Shown: positions 52,664-61,649, numbered from the stretch's first letter. The stretch: DNA of 64,000 bases from Streptomyces sp. NBC_00341 (GCF_041435055.1 NZ_CP108002.1:4154001-4218000); one strand, 5' to 3'. The notes: a model not told the origin generated them from the letters alone. Translations and numbers: made by a program.

Positions 52664-52778
52664 AAGACTGCCGGAACCCGGCAGTGTCGCCGGTCCGGGA
52701 TGTATGGGACCATCCAGCCAGTTCGACGGAAATGTTCGGGGGATTCCGCGGATTCCGCAGACCGGGAGGGGTGATCAC

Positions 52779-53288
52779 GTGACCTTGTTTCTCGGTCTCG
52801 GCATTGCGGGAGTCGTGCTGCTCGCACTGTCCCTGATCTTCGACGGAATCCTCGAAGGCCTCTTCGGGGGTGTGCTCGACGGCCTCTTCGACGGGCTGCT
52901 CTCCCTTCCGGTGATCGCCGGCTTCGTCTCGATGCTCGGTTTCGGCGGCGCCATCGTGCTCGGCACGACCGGCGTCGGCACGTTCGCCGCCGTGGGCGCC
53001 GGGGCGGTGGCCGGTCTGGTCGCCGCCTGGCTCACCTGGAAGTTCAGCCAGGCCCTGATGCGGGACCAGACCAACGCCACACCGCGCGACGAGGATCTCG
53101 TCGGCTCGGCCGGGTCCGTGGTCACGGCGATTCCGGCCAACGGCTACGGCGAGGTACTGCTGCGGCTGGGAGGGCACGTCGTGAAGCTGTCGGCGAAGAG
53201 CCCGGTGCCGGTCGAACGCGGCACCGAGATCTGGGTCGAGGCCACGCTCTCGACCACCTCGGTCTCGGTCCGCCCCGTCGAACGCTGA
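52779..53288 (+). CDS. NfeD-like membrane protein
   Basis: 169 residues. Two or three N-terminal helices (LFLGLGIAGVVLLALSLIFDG, then a glycine-rich pair) precede a C-terminal OB-fold (VGSAGSVVTAIPANGYGEVLL...RGTEIWVEATLSTTSVSV), as in NfeD1b proteins. GTG 52779 follows GGGAGGGG. NfeD proteins work with flotillins encoded beside them, and here the flotillin follows after 76 bases. Confidence 0.9.
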   Translation: MTLFLGLGIAGVVLLALSLIFDGILEGLFGGVLDGLFDGLLSLPVIAGFVSMLGFGGAIVLGTTGVGTFAAVGAGAVAGLVAAWLTWKFSQALMRDQTNATPRDEDLVGSAGSVVTAIPANGYGEVLLRLGGHVVKLSAKSPVPVERGTEIWVEATLSTTSVSVRPVER

Positions 53289-53364
53289 GCCGGCAAGCCG
53301 GCCGGCCCATCACCGCTCGCAACAGAACTGCCGTCCCCGTCGGGAGGCAGAGGGGGACACCCTT

Positions 53365-54804
53365 ATGAGTCCAGTACTGATCGCCATCGTCGGAGTCGTC
53401 GTACTCCTCGTCCTGCTGGCCCTCGTGGTCATCACCCGTTACAAGGTCGCCGGGCCCAGTGAGGCCTTCATCATCACCGGCCGGCGCGGCAAGAAGTCCG
53501 TCGACCCGGTGACCGGGCGGGCCAGCATCGACAACAGCGGCCAGAAGGTCGTCGTCGGCGGCGGCGTCTTCGTCGTCCCGTTCGTCCAGCAGAAGTTCAC
53601 CCTGGACCTCTCCAGCCGGCACATCCCCGTAGCCGTGCGCGGGGCCGTCACGCTGCGCGGTGTGAAGTCCCATCTGGAAGGCGTCGCGATCGTCAAGGTC
53701 GGCGGCAGCGAGGACGCCATCCGGGCCGCCGCCCAGCGCTTCCTGCAACAGCAGAACGGCATCGTCGGCTTCACCCAGGAAGTGCTCTCCGGCGCGCTGC
53801 GCGCCATCGTCGGCCGGATGTCGGTCGAGGACATCATCCGCGACCGGGCCGCGTTCGCCGGCCAGGTGGCGGAGGAGGCCGAGGCCAGCCTCTCCGGCCA
53901 GGGCCTGATCCTGGACGCCTTCCAGATCCAGGACATCACCACGGAGGGCTCCTACCTGGAGGACCTCGGCCGCCCCGAGGCCGCCCGCGCCAAGCAGGAG
54001 GCGGACATCGCGGAGGCGATCGCCCGCCGCGCCTCCGAGCAGGCCCGGCTGAAGGCCGCCGAGGAAATCGCCATCGCCGAGCGGACGTACTACCTCAAGC
54101 AGGCCGAGATCAAGGTCGAGACGGAAGCCGCCGCCGCGAAGGCCAACGCCGCCGGTCCCCTCGCAGAGGCCGCCCGCCGCCAGGAGATCCTCCAGGAGCA
54201 GGAGAAGGTCGCCGAGCGCCAGGCCGCCCTGACCGACCGCGAGCTCGACACCAAGGTCCGCAAGCCCGCCGACGCCGCCCGCTACCAGGCCGAGCAGGAG
54301 GCGGAGGCCCGCCGCATCGCCCAGGTCAAGGAGGCCGAAGCGGACGCCGAGCGCTCCCGCCTGACCGGTGAGGGCGAGAAGCTGCACCGCTCGGCCCTCG
54401 CCGACGCCGTACGCATCGAGGGCGAGGCCCAGGGTGCCGCCATCGCCGCGAGGGGTTCGGCCGAGGCCGAGGCCATGCAGAAGAAGGCGGACGCCTTCGC
54501 CCAGTACGGCGACGCGGCCGTGCTCCAGATGCTCGTCGAGGTCCTCCCGCAGGTCGTCGCCAAGGCGTCCGAGCCGCTGAGCGCCATCGACAAGTTGACC
54601 GTGATCTCGACGGACGGCGCGAGCCAGCTCTCGCGCACCGTCACGGACAACGTCGCCCAGGGCATGGAACTCCTCAGCTCCACCACGGGCGTCGACCTCG
54701 CCGCCCTCCTGCAGAACCTCAGGGGCACCACCCCGAAGCCCGACGTCCCGGCCCAGCCGGAATCGTCCACCCCGCAGAACGGCAAGATCGAGGTCACGGA
54801 CTGA
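53365..54804 (+). CDS. floT: Flotillin-like SPFH/Band 7 protein
   Basis: 479 residues. One N-terminal helix (LIAIVGVVVLLVLLALVVITR), the SPFH domain (about 30-200, with SVEDIIRDRAAFAGQVAEEAE) and a long Ala/Glu-rich coiled coil (EARRIAQVKEAEADAERSR...). The C-terminal region is hydrophobic and Gly/Ser-rich. It scaffolds membrane microdomains, with NfeD as its usual partner upstream. The ribosome site GGGAGG is weakly spaced. Confidence 0.93.
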   Translation: MSPVLIAIVGVVVLLVLLALVVITRYKVAGPSEAFIITGRRGKKSVDPVTGRASIDNSGQKVVVGGGVFVVPFVQQKFTLDLSSRHIPVAVRGAVTLRGVKSHLEGVAIVKVGGSEDAIRAAAQRFLQQQNGIVGFTQEVLSGALRAIVGRMSVEDIIRDRAAFAGQVAEEAEASLSGQGLILDAFQIQDITTEGSYLEDLGRPEAARAKQEADIAEAIARRASEQARLKAAEEIAIAERTYYLKQAEIKVETEAAAAKANAAGPLAEAARRQEILQEQEKVAERQAALTDRELDTKVRKPADAARYQAEQEAEARRIAQVKEAEADAERSRLTGEGEKLHRSALADAVRIEGEAQGAAIAARGSAEAEAMQKKADAFAQYGDAAVLQMLVEVLPQVVAKASEPLSAIDKLTVISTDGASQLSRTVTDNVAQGMELLSSTTGVDLAALLQNLRGTTPKPDVPAQPESSTPQNGKIEVTD

Positions 54805-54828
54805 CCCGCCGCCCCCGACAGCAACACC

Positions 54829-54872
54829 CGCACGTGCCCGGCCGGTTCCCCCCAACCGTCCGGGCACGTGCG
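54829..54872 (+). terminator. Terminator after the flotillin gene
   Basis: A 13-bp perfect stem CGCACGTGCCCGG / CCGGGCACGTGCG with an 18-nt loop. No other gene lies between here and the first CRISPR array; the rest of 54873-55030 holds only the palindrome at 54999. Confidence 0.8.
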
Positions 54873-54998
54873 CGTTTGCCTGGGGCGCGTGGGCGGCTGT
54901 GGCGTCTGCCCCGGGGCCCGCGAGGCCGGCTGGGGCTGTCGTGGGCGCTGCCCGTACCGATGCGACGGCGCCGAAGCGGCACTGCGTGCGGGCGCGGG

Positions 54999-55022
54999 CA
55001 ACCTACTCACGTGAGTAGGTTG
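54999..55022. promoter_or_regulatory. 24-bp perfect palindrome beside the first CRISPR array
   Basis: Half-site CAACCTACTCAC joins its exact complement with no spacer. It ends 9 bases before the first degenerate repeat of the array. The shape suits a TetR-like dimer site, but no regulator or promoter is seen next to it. Confidence 0.6.
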
Positions 55023-55030
55023 GCGCTCGC

Positions 55031-57073
55031 GGTTCATCCCCGCGTTCGCGGGTAGCAGCTTGAAGATCTCCCCCGTGCCGCCGAGGACGTGGGTTCATCC
55101 CCGCACGCGCGGGGAGCAGAGACCCTGCCGGAAGCTGTAGCTGGCTCCGCTGGGTTCATCCCCGCACACGCAGGGAGCAGCTCACTGTGGAGATTACCCG
55201 TGAAAGAGCGCAGGCTTCATCCCCCGCACACGCGGGGAACAGGACTCGAAGGCGCTGATTCCGTACGGGTCTGGGGGTTCATCCCCGCACGGGCGGGGAG
55301 CAGATGGCGATCTGCCACAACACCCACCGGACCACGGGTTCATCCCCGCAGTCGCGGGGAGCAGCCGTCATCGGTGTCGGTCGAGAAGAACTGAATGGGT
55401 TCATCCCCGCACGCGCGGGGAGCAGATCCCGATCACGATGAGCGTGACCGGGTTCGCGGGTTCATCCCCGCACTCGCGGGGAGCAGGAGTACCACCCGGA
55501 CATCAATCTGGGCCCGAGGGGTTCATCCCCGCACGCGCGGGGAGCAGCGGCCCAGGGAGTTCGCCGCGCGGTGGGTTCCGGGTTCATCCCCGCACGCGCG
55601 GGGAGCAGCTTGCACCCGTGGTCGGTGCCACGTCCACGAAGGGTTCATCCCCGCACGCGCGGGGAGCAGCTTGCACCCGTGGTCGGTGCCACGTCCACGA
55701 AGGGTTCATCCCCGCACGCGCGGGGAGCAGTGTGATTTGTAGATGCGGTATCCCTCGGCGCAGGGTTCATCCCCGCACGCGCGGGGAGCAGGCTCACCCA
55801 ACCCTCTTGACCTGCCTAAGCAGGGGTTCATCCCCGCACGGCCGGGGAGCAGCTTCCTTATGTCCCCAGGTCACATTCTGTGAGTGGGTTCATCCCCGCA
55901 CGCGCGAGGAGCAGCCGTACAGGTAATCCAGCAGGCCCCAGGTGTCGGGTTCATCCCCGCACGCGCGGGGAGCAGATCAGCATGTCGTCCCACGTGCGCG
56001 GGTCGTCGGGTTCATCCCCGCACGCGCGGGGAGCAGTTGTCGGCGACCGCGAGCAGCACCATGCGAACGGGTTCATCCCCGCACGCGCGGGGAGCAGACG
56101 CTTCTCTTGTCCAACCAAAACAACACCTCGGGTTCATCCCCGCACGCGCGGGGAGCAGCCGGGCCGGTGGACGCTCTGCATCCGCTGCCCGGGTTCATCC
56201 CCGCACGCGCGGGGAGCAGACGGCGAAGCTGGGCATGGCCTCGATCGCCATGGGTTCATCCCCGCACGCGCGGGGAGCAGGTCGGTGCGGGCCTTGCGCT
56301 GCTGGTCGCCTGGGGTTCATCCCCGCACGCGCGGGGAGCAGCCCCTCGACTTCGGTTCGAGGGGGGCCCGCTTGGGTTCATCCCCGCACGCGCGGGGAGC
56401 AGGGCGAACTCCACCACCCTGCGACCATCGACATGGGTTCATCCCCGCACGCGCGGGGAGCAGCGGCAGCATCAGCTGGTTGAGCGCGGGTACGGCGGTT
56501 CATCCCCGCACGCGCGGGGAGCAGTTCGTCGGACCCGCCGGAGCGGCGGACCACGTAGGTTCATCCCCGCACGCGCGGGGAGCAGGGTCGGCGCGGCGGT
56601 AGCGGGGCGGGGTCGCGGGGTTCATCCCCGCACGCGCGGGGAGCAGCGACTCCGAGGCCAAGCTCCGCCGCGTCACTGCGGTTCATCCCCGCACGCGCGG
56701 GGAGCAGCCGATGGTGCCGCTCCGCCAGGTCCTCGACGAGGGTTCATCCCCGCACGCGCGGGGAGCAGTGGATGCACCACAGCTCCCCCGAGGCGTCCAC
56801 GGGTTCATCCCCGCACGCGCGGGGAGCAGGCCGCCCGCCCGGTGACCCGCCCCATTCAGCAGGGTTCATCCCCGCACGCGCGGGGAGCAGACGAGCCGTA
56901 CGCGCGCGCCGGCCGTTAGCTTGGGTTCATCCCCGCACGCGCGGGGAGCAGATGGCTGGCACCCTCGACGGCTCCGACTCCTGGGGTTCATCCCCGCACG
57001 CGCGGGGAGCAGGTCCGGGACATCAAGGCCATGCACGAGGGCTTGGGTTCATCCCCGCACGCGCGGGGAGCAG
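55031..57073 (-). CRISPR. Type I-E CRISPR array 1 (34 repeats, 33 spacers)
   Basis: 34 copies of a 28-bp core, starting GGTTCATCCCC and ending GCGGGGAGCAG on the plus strand, spaced 61 bp apart (28-bp core plus 33 bases). The inverted CCCCGC/GCGGGG pair forms the crRNA hairpin. By comparison with the E. coli I-E repeat, the transcript reads on the minus strand. Decay is concentrated at the left (repeats 1, 3 and 4, with repeat 4 holding an extra C), and the leader lies at the right, so the oldest spacers are on the left. Repeats 14 and 15 also carry a change. One spacer occurs twice in a row (55609-55641 and 55670-55702). Confidence 0.98.
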
Positions 57074-57230
57074 ACTGCGTGACCTGCGTGTCTATCCGAC
57101 GGACTGCCTAAATTCGAGCAGCTTCAGCAACTCGGACATTTCTGCTCTTTCGCCACCCTCCGCGACGTCACCGACTCGGTCTCTGAAGGCTGGAGCGCTC
57201 ATCACCGCCCCCGCGCTCGAGCCCTCCTCA
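57074..57230 (-). promoter_or_regulatory. Leader of CRISPR array 1
   Basis: This stretch is homologous to the one beyond array 2, including 33 identical bases (57110-57142), and is AT-richer than its surroundings. The promoter should fire leftward into the array. Its further part runs up to the HTH-TPR gene stop at 57352, and 57231-57351 shows nothing else. Confidence 0.85.
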
Positions 57231-57351
57231 CCGACCCAGCCCATCCCCCTCCATCAGCCCGACTAGCGAAGGAGCGATCCCTCTCCCGTGCAAGGGCCCA
57301 CGCAAGGGCCTCCACCTGAGGCAAGGGAGGACCAATCCTTCGAACCGCAAC

Positions 57352-58731
57352 TCAGGCCTTCATCGCGGTTACCAGGCGAATCCGATCACTCATCCCCCGA
57401 ACCGCCCGGGAATCCCGGTGCCTGGCGAGGCTCTTTCGCATCTTATCGAAATGCTCATCGCCACGGGCCGTGGAAAGCACCATGTAGTCATTGAGGAATG
57501 TCTCCCACGAGGCGCACGATTCCTCGATATGGCCGAACTCAAACTGCCGCTGAGCCAACACGGCATTCGCGTGCAGACGCCCCTGCCTCTCCTGAAGCGG
57601 CATGGCCTTGATCGACTGCTTCATCGCCTTGATGGAATCGCCCAATTCCCTGTTCTCATAGTGAACGTGAGACACATGAAACAGGTAGGCGGCCTGGTCA
57701 TACCCGCCGATCGACTCGCGACGAGAGTCCGCCTTCGACAGCGCCGACTCGGTTTCTCGGAGACGTATGGCGGCAGCGCGCTTGTCCCCCACCATTGCCG
57801 AAGCATGAGCTTGCTGCCCCCGAAGAAACGCAACCAGCCTGGGGCCGGCCTGCGGAGCCGCCTCAGCCGCAGAATCAGCCAACTGGAGGGCTTTACGCCC
57901 GTGGCGCAGATTTGTCGCTTGCAAGCTCATACCCCGAAGCGTCCGGCAGTACGTGACCTGGTCACGGGACTCCCCCGCAAGCTTGAGCGCCTCAAGGTAG
58001 TACTTCTGACCGAGCCCATGAGCGCGCTCATACATAGCCATCCATCCGGTCAAATACGTGAGATCAGACGCTGCGGACAGCATTTCATCATGCACCTTCG
58101 TGGTACCACCGGCCTTGAGATACGGGGCCACCGTATTGACGAGGAATGCCGCCGCCATGGGCCTCGCGTGGCCACCACCCAGTTCATCAAGGATGTCCGC
58201 GATTCTCTCCGTCATCCTGCGAACGGTCTCGACCTCGCCTTGGCCGATCCGCCCGGTGGGCTTCGTGATCCGCTCTGTGTCGTCAGCATGGGCAACCTCG
58301 GCGAACAACGGCACGGAGAGCGCCGCCGAATAGAGACCGGCAGCAAGAACTCGGCGTCGTGACGGGTCCATGTCCGCCTTCCCGAGCTGCAGCAGGGAAT
58401 CCACCCGATCACCCGGCACATTGCCATCTTCCGGCTTCAGCCGATTCAGCCCGGCTTCGTCGTACGGAACGGGCCGCCCGAGCTTCCGCTCGAATGCCTC
58501 GATGATCAGCGGCCTGACGCGCTCGGCCGGCTGTGCGCCCCTGATCCAGTGCGCCACCGCGGACTGGCTGTACGTGAGCCGCATCCCGGCCTCGGTGCCA
58601 AGTCGGTTCACGGCCTGAGCAAGTTGCGTCTCGGACCATTGCGCCTGGCCAAGGAGGTCCTTCAGCCCGGCATTGCGCTGCTTCTTGGACGCTGTCGCCA
58701 CATCAACTCCCGCTGCATTCATGGGATTCAT
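57352..58731 (-). CDS. HTH-TPR regulator of the graspetide cluster
   Basis: 459 residues. The N-terminal HTH (about 15-80: SETQLAQAVNRLG...TYSQSAVAHWIRGAQPAERVRPLIIEAFE) is followed by a basic linker and a tetratricopeptide-like helical domain (from about 150: YYLEALKLAGESRDQ, ALQLADSAAEAAPQAG). ATG 58731 has GGAGGG upstream; an in-frame GTG 36 bases earlier is less likely. Regulators of this build lie beside RiPP and signalling clusters in Streptomyces. It is divergent from the tgm genes, so it probably controls them. It points toward the array 1 leader. Confidence 0.85.
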   Translation of the reverse strand: MNPMNAAGVDVATASKKQRNAGLKDLLGQAQWSETQLAQAVNRLGTEAGMRLTYSQSAVAHWIRGAQPAERVRPLIIEAFERKLGRPVPYDEAGLNRLKPEDGNVPGDRVDSLLQLGKADMDPSRRRVLAAGLYSAALSVPLFAEVAHADDTERITKPTGRIGQGEVETVRRMTERIADILDELGGGHARPMAAAFLVNTVAPYLKAGGTTKVHDEMLSAASDLTYLTGWMAMYERAHGLGQKYYLEALKLAGESRDQVTYCRTLRGMSLQATNLRHGRKALQLADSAAEAAPQAGPRLVAFLRGQQAHASAMVGDKRAAAIRLRETESALSKADSRRESIGGYDQAAYLFHVSHVHYENRELGDSIKAMKQSIKAMPLQERQGRLHANAVLAQRQFEFGHIEESCASWETFLNDYMVLSTARGDEHFDKMRKSLARHRDSRAVRGMSDRIRLVTAMKA

Positions 58732-58820
58732 GCTTTGCCCTCCCCTCCAAGGTACCCGCACCGCCACTCTGCGCGGTTAGCTCTTCACGCACCGCCGCCA
58801 AGCGGCCCGGAGGGAGATAC

Positions 58821-59232
58821 GTGGTGACCACCGTGAAGAACGAACACGGCCATCCAACTGCCGAGATCGACGGTGCAGGGCTCCTCCTCGTCCACGTGAA
58901 GCCCGTTCACGATGCCTTGCCCCACACGCTCACACTGCGGCTGTCACTACGGCCGGCCACCACACCCCAGGAGGACACCAACGCGAATGTCCAACAGGCC
59001 AGGACACACTTCGCCCTCCTGATGGGAGAGCAGCCGGAATGCGGCTCCCACGCAGACATGCGCGGTCTCTTCGGACATTCCGACACCCTGCTCGACCTCG
59101 GTCGGCCGACAACGAAGAGACAGCCGTCTCCGCGGTGTTCGCCCACCTCCGCAACACAGTTCTGGTGACCAAGCGCCTCCGAAACGCCTTCGCGGTGTCC
59201 CCGAGCACTCCGGCCCACCGGCCCCCTCGTAG
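58821..59232 (+). pseudogene. Frameshifted first gene of the graspetide operon
   Basis: GTG 58821 with the ribosome site GGAGGG begins a credible protein (HGHPTAEIDGAGLLLVHVKPV...FALLMGEQPECGSHADMRG). At about 59097-59110 that frame degenerates into a low-quality tail and stops at 59168. A -1 frame then gives ADNEETAVSAVFAHLRNTVLV and TKRLRNAFAVSPSTPAH with codon use like a real gene. The simplest reading is one lost base. The function is unknown. Either the gene is broken or the sequence has an error. The true 3' end is uncertain. Confidence 0.55.
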
Positions 59233-59291
59233 TTCCACTCAAATCGCGCGCCGGGCTCTGCCCATCCCCCAAACGTCACTAAGGAGAAATC

Positions 59292-59513
59292 ATGGCAACT
59301 GTCACCATCCCGTTCGCTGCTCGTGCGGCCGAGCCGCCCTGCCTGGCCACCACGTCCATCGTCGGAGTCACCTGGGACGAGGACCGCCAGCTCAACATCC
59401 AGGCGGACGGCTCGGCCTGGCACACCGCCGACCACGCGGCATCGACCACCGACACCAACCAGGACGGCAAGGGCGATGACGTAACCGATCCCTACTTCGC
59501 ACCCGCCTCCTGA
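59292..59513 (+). CDS. tgmA: Graspetide (omega-ester RiPP) precursor peptide
   Basis: 73 residues. AAGGAGA precedes ATG 59292. A leader-like N-part (VTIPFAARAAEPPCLATTSIV, WDEDRQLNIQADG) leads to a core-like C-terminus rich in Thr and Asp: TTDTNQDGKGDDVTDPY. This matches the TgmA / TIGR04186 idea of an ATP-grasp target peptide. Thr52, Thr53, Thr55 and Thr65 are possible donors, and Asp54, 58, 62, 63 and 66 possible acceptors. Stop and maturase start share one base (TGATG). The exact ring pattern cannot be told from sequence. Confidence 0.85.
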   Translation: MATVTIPFAARAAEPPCLATTSIVGVTWDEDRQLNIQADGSAWHTADHAASTTDTNQDGKGDDVTDPYFAPAS

Positions 59514-60487
59514 TGGGTGCCGCCCGGCGGGTGCTCGTCGTCGCGGAACAGTTGGACGCCTCGGCCGACATGGTGGTGGACCAGTTGAATCACCGCGACG
59601 TCGCCGTCATCCGATTCGACTCAGCCGACTTTCCCCAACGTCTCACCCTGACCGCCCGCCACCGGCCGGCGGCCGCGGGATGGGAAGGCGTACTGGCTGA
59701 CGAGCACCGGTCGGTGCGGCTTGAGGAAGTCAGCGCCGTCTACTACCGGCGGCCCGGACGTCCCGTCATCTCCGACGCGGTCACCGAGCCGTACGCGAGC
59801 TGGTCCCAGAACCAAGCGGATGCGGCCATGCTCAACCTGCTGTCCGCACTGCCCGTCCGCTGGATCAACAATCCCCACCTCGACCGCATCGCCGCACACA
59901 AGCCGCAACAACTCGTCGCCGCCACCCGCGCCGGCCTTCGGATCCCACGCAGCATCATCACGAACGATCCGGACGAAGCCCGCTCATTCGCAAAGACCGT
60001 GAACGGGCCTCTCATCTGCAAGCCAGTCCTCGGCGGACGCCTGAACACAGGCGCGGCCCGGCAGCTCATGGTGGCCACCCACCGGATCGACCCGACCACC
60101 TTCGACGACAGCATCCGGCTGACCGCGCACTACTTCCAGGAAGACATCCCCAAGAAGTACGAAGTACGCCTGGTCGCCGTGGACGGCAACCTGTTCGCCG
60201 GAACCATCGTCGCCACCTCGGAGAAGGCGCGCACCGACTGGCGCACCGATTACGAGAACCTTGAGTACGGAACGACCACGGTGCCCGACAAGGTCGCAAC
60301 TGCTGTCCGACGCTTCATGGACTCGTACGGGATCGTGTTCGGCTCCTTCGACTTCGCCGTCACGCCCGACGACGAGTGGGTGTTCTTCGAGAACAACCCG
60401 GCCGGCACCTGGTCATGGGTCGAGAACCGCACCGGTCTCCCCATCGCCGCCGCGCACGCCGACTACCTCCAGGGACCGACGACATGA
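59513..60487 (+). CDS. tgmB: ATP-grasp RiPP maturase (macrocyclase)
   Basis: 324 residues. The N-terminal MvdD-like domain (RVLVVAEQLDASADMVVDQL, VYYRRPGRP) precedes an ATP-grasp fold with HKPQQLVAA, ICKPVLGGRL, YEVRLVAVDG and the metal-binding ENNPAGTWSW (about residue 292). It belongs to the SAV_5884 type (TIGR04187). It activates Asp or Glu side chains of the precursor with ATP and closes omega-ester or amide bonds. ATG 59513 shares a base with the tgmA stop. Confidence 0.93.
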   Translation: MGAARRVLVVAEQLDASADMVVDQLNHRDVAVIRFDSADFPQRLTLTARHRPAAAGWEGVLADEHRSVRLEEVSAVYYRRPGRPVISDAVTEPYASWSQNQADAAMLNLLSALPVRWINNPHLDRIAAHKPQQLVAATRAGLRIPRSIITNDPDEARSFAKTVNGPLICKPVLGGRLNTGAARQLMVATHRIDPTTFDDSIRLTAHYFQEDIPKKYEVRLVAVDGNLFAGTIVATSEKARTDWRTDYENLEYGTTTVPDKVATAVRRFMDSYGIVFGSFDFAVTPDDEWVFFENNPAGTWSWVENRTGLPIAAAHADYLQGPTT

Positions 60488-61569
60488 CCGAACCGACCAC
60501 CACCGCATCGGCGAGGCTTCGCGCCGAGTTCACCGCCAGGCTCGGGGCGGAAAGCCAGAGCGAGTGGCTGACAGCCTTCGCCGAGGTCCGGCGGGAACAC
60601 TACGTGCCGAGCTTCTACCGACAGGACGTGCAGAACGAGTGGGAAATGGTCTCCGCCGGCGATCCGGGCTACTTGGAGGCCGTTTACTCGGACGCCGCAC
60701 TGACGACTCAGCTGGATGAACACGGCATTCCCACCTCGTCATCCAGCGAACCCCGCCTCATGCTGACCATGCTCGACGCCCTCGACGCGAAGCCCGGTCA
60801 CCGGCTCTACGAACTGGGCCTCGGCACCGGATACAACGCGGCCCTGGCCTCGTCCCGCCTCGGAAGCGAGAACGTCGTCAGCGTGGACATCGACCCCGAT
60901 CTCGTCCGCCTCGCCCGTAGCCGCCTGGCAGGGGGCAAGTACCACCCCCTCGTATTCGCCGGGGACGGCGAACAGGGATACCCCGACCGGGCGCCGTACG
61001 ACCGCATCGTCTCCACGGCCGGCCTGCACCACATCCCTCCCGCTCTACTGAGCCAGGCTCGCAAGGGGACAGTCATCGTGGCCCCGATCGGGTTCGGGAT
61101 CGCGAGAGCCGTCGTCTCGGGCGACGGCGAGGCAACGGGACGGTTCCTGCCCGTACCCGCGTTCTTCATGCCACGCCGCACCCTCACGAAGGCCCCCGAT
61201 TTCGCCTCGCTGGAAACCCGGACCGGCCAGCCCACCACAGTCCCAGCAACGGACGTACTCGACCGGCTCAAGTTCCCGCTCTCCTTGGCACTGCCTGGAT
61301 ACAACTCGTGCACTTGGCGGAACGAGACGGGTGAAGTCACCGGCATCGGTCTGTGGACCGGGGACGGCTCCATTGCCACGGTCCACGCATCGGGCAAGGC
61401 ACGCCAGCTCGGCCCCCAGCGGCTGTGGGACACAGTGGAAGAACTGGCCGCGACCTTCCCCAAGGAAACCCCGGCCCGAGAGGACTTCGGCCTCACGATC
61501 ACACCGGAGGGCCAGCACGCCTGGTACCGGAACCCAGAAGGCCCTTCCTGGCCCCTGCCTCCCAGGTGA
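60484..61569 (+). CDS. tgmC: PIMT-like methyltransferase of the graspetide system
   Basis: 361 residues, TIGR04188 type. The protein-L-isoaspartate O-methyltransferase core shows SEPRLMLTMLDALDAKPGHRLYELGLGTGYNAAL (SAM motif, about 109) and VVSVDIDPDLVRLA, then DRIVSTAGLHHIPPALL. A C-terminal domain (from about 210) is specific to the RiPP clade. In fuscimiditide and related peptides such enzymes methylate an Asp so that it forms an aspartimide. ATG 60484 overlaps the tgmB stop (ATGA). Confidence 0.93.
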   Translation: MTEPTTTASARLRAEFTARLGAESQSEWLTAFAEVRREHYVPSFYRQDVQNEWEMVSAGDPGYLEAVYSDAALTTQLDEHGIPTSSSSEPRLMLTMLDALDAKPGHRLYELGLGTGYNAALASSRLGSENVVSVDIDPDLVRLARSRLAGGKYHPLVFAGDGEQGYPDRAPYDRIVSTAGLHHIPPALLSQARKGTVIVAPIGFGIARAVVSGDGEATGRFLPVPAFFMPRRTLTKAPDFASLETRTGQPTTVPATDVLDRLKFPLSLALPGYNSCTWRNETGEVTGIGLWTGDGSIATVHASGKARQLGPQRLWDTVEELAATFPKETPAREDFGLTITPEGQHAWYRNPEGPSWPLPPR

Positions 61570-61649
61570 ATGATCCGGCGCCCACGTCTGGGCGACGGAG
61601 GCCTCCGCCCAACGTGAAGACGCTTTCAAGCTGAGGCGGCCTCGACTCG

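Noticed and set aside
55089..57266. Open frames reading GSSPHARGA, GFIPARAGS and VHPRTRGEQ through array 1
   Set aside because: They are translations of the CRISPR repeat in three frames; the 61-bp period shifts the frame in each unit. They are a frequent mis-annotation in Streptomyces.
58947..59435. A 162-residue minus-strand frame across the graspetide operon
   Set aside because: It overlaps the precursor gene and the frameshifted gene antisense, has no ribosome site and looks low-complexity.
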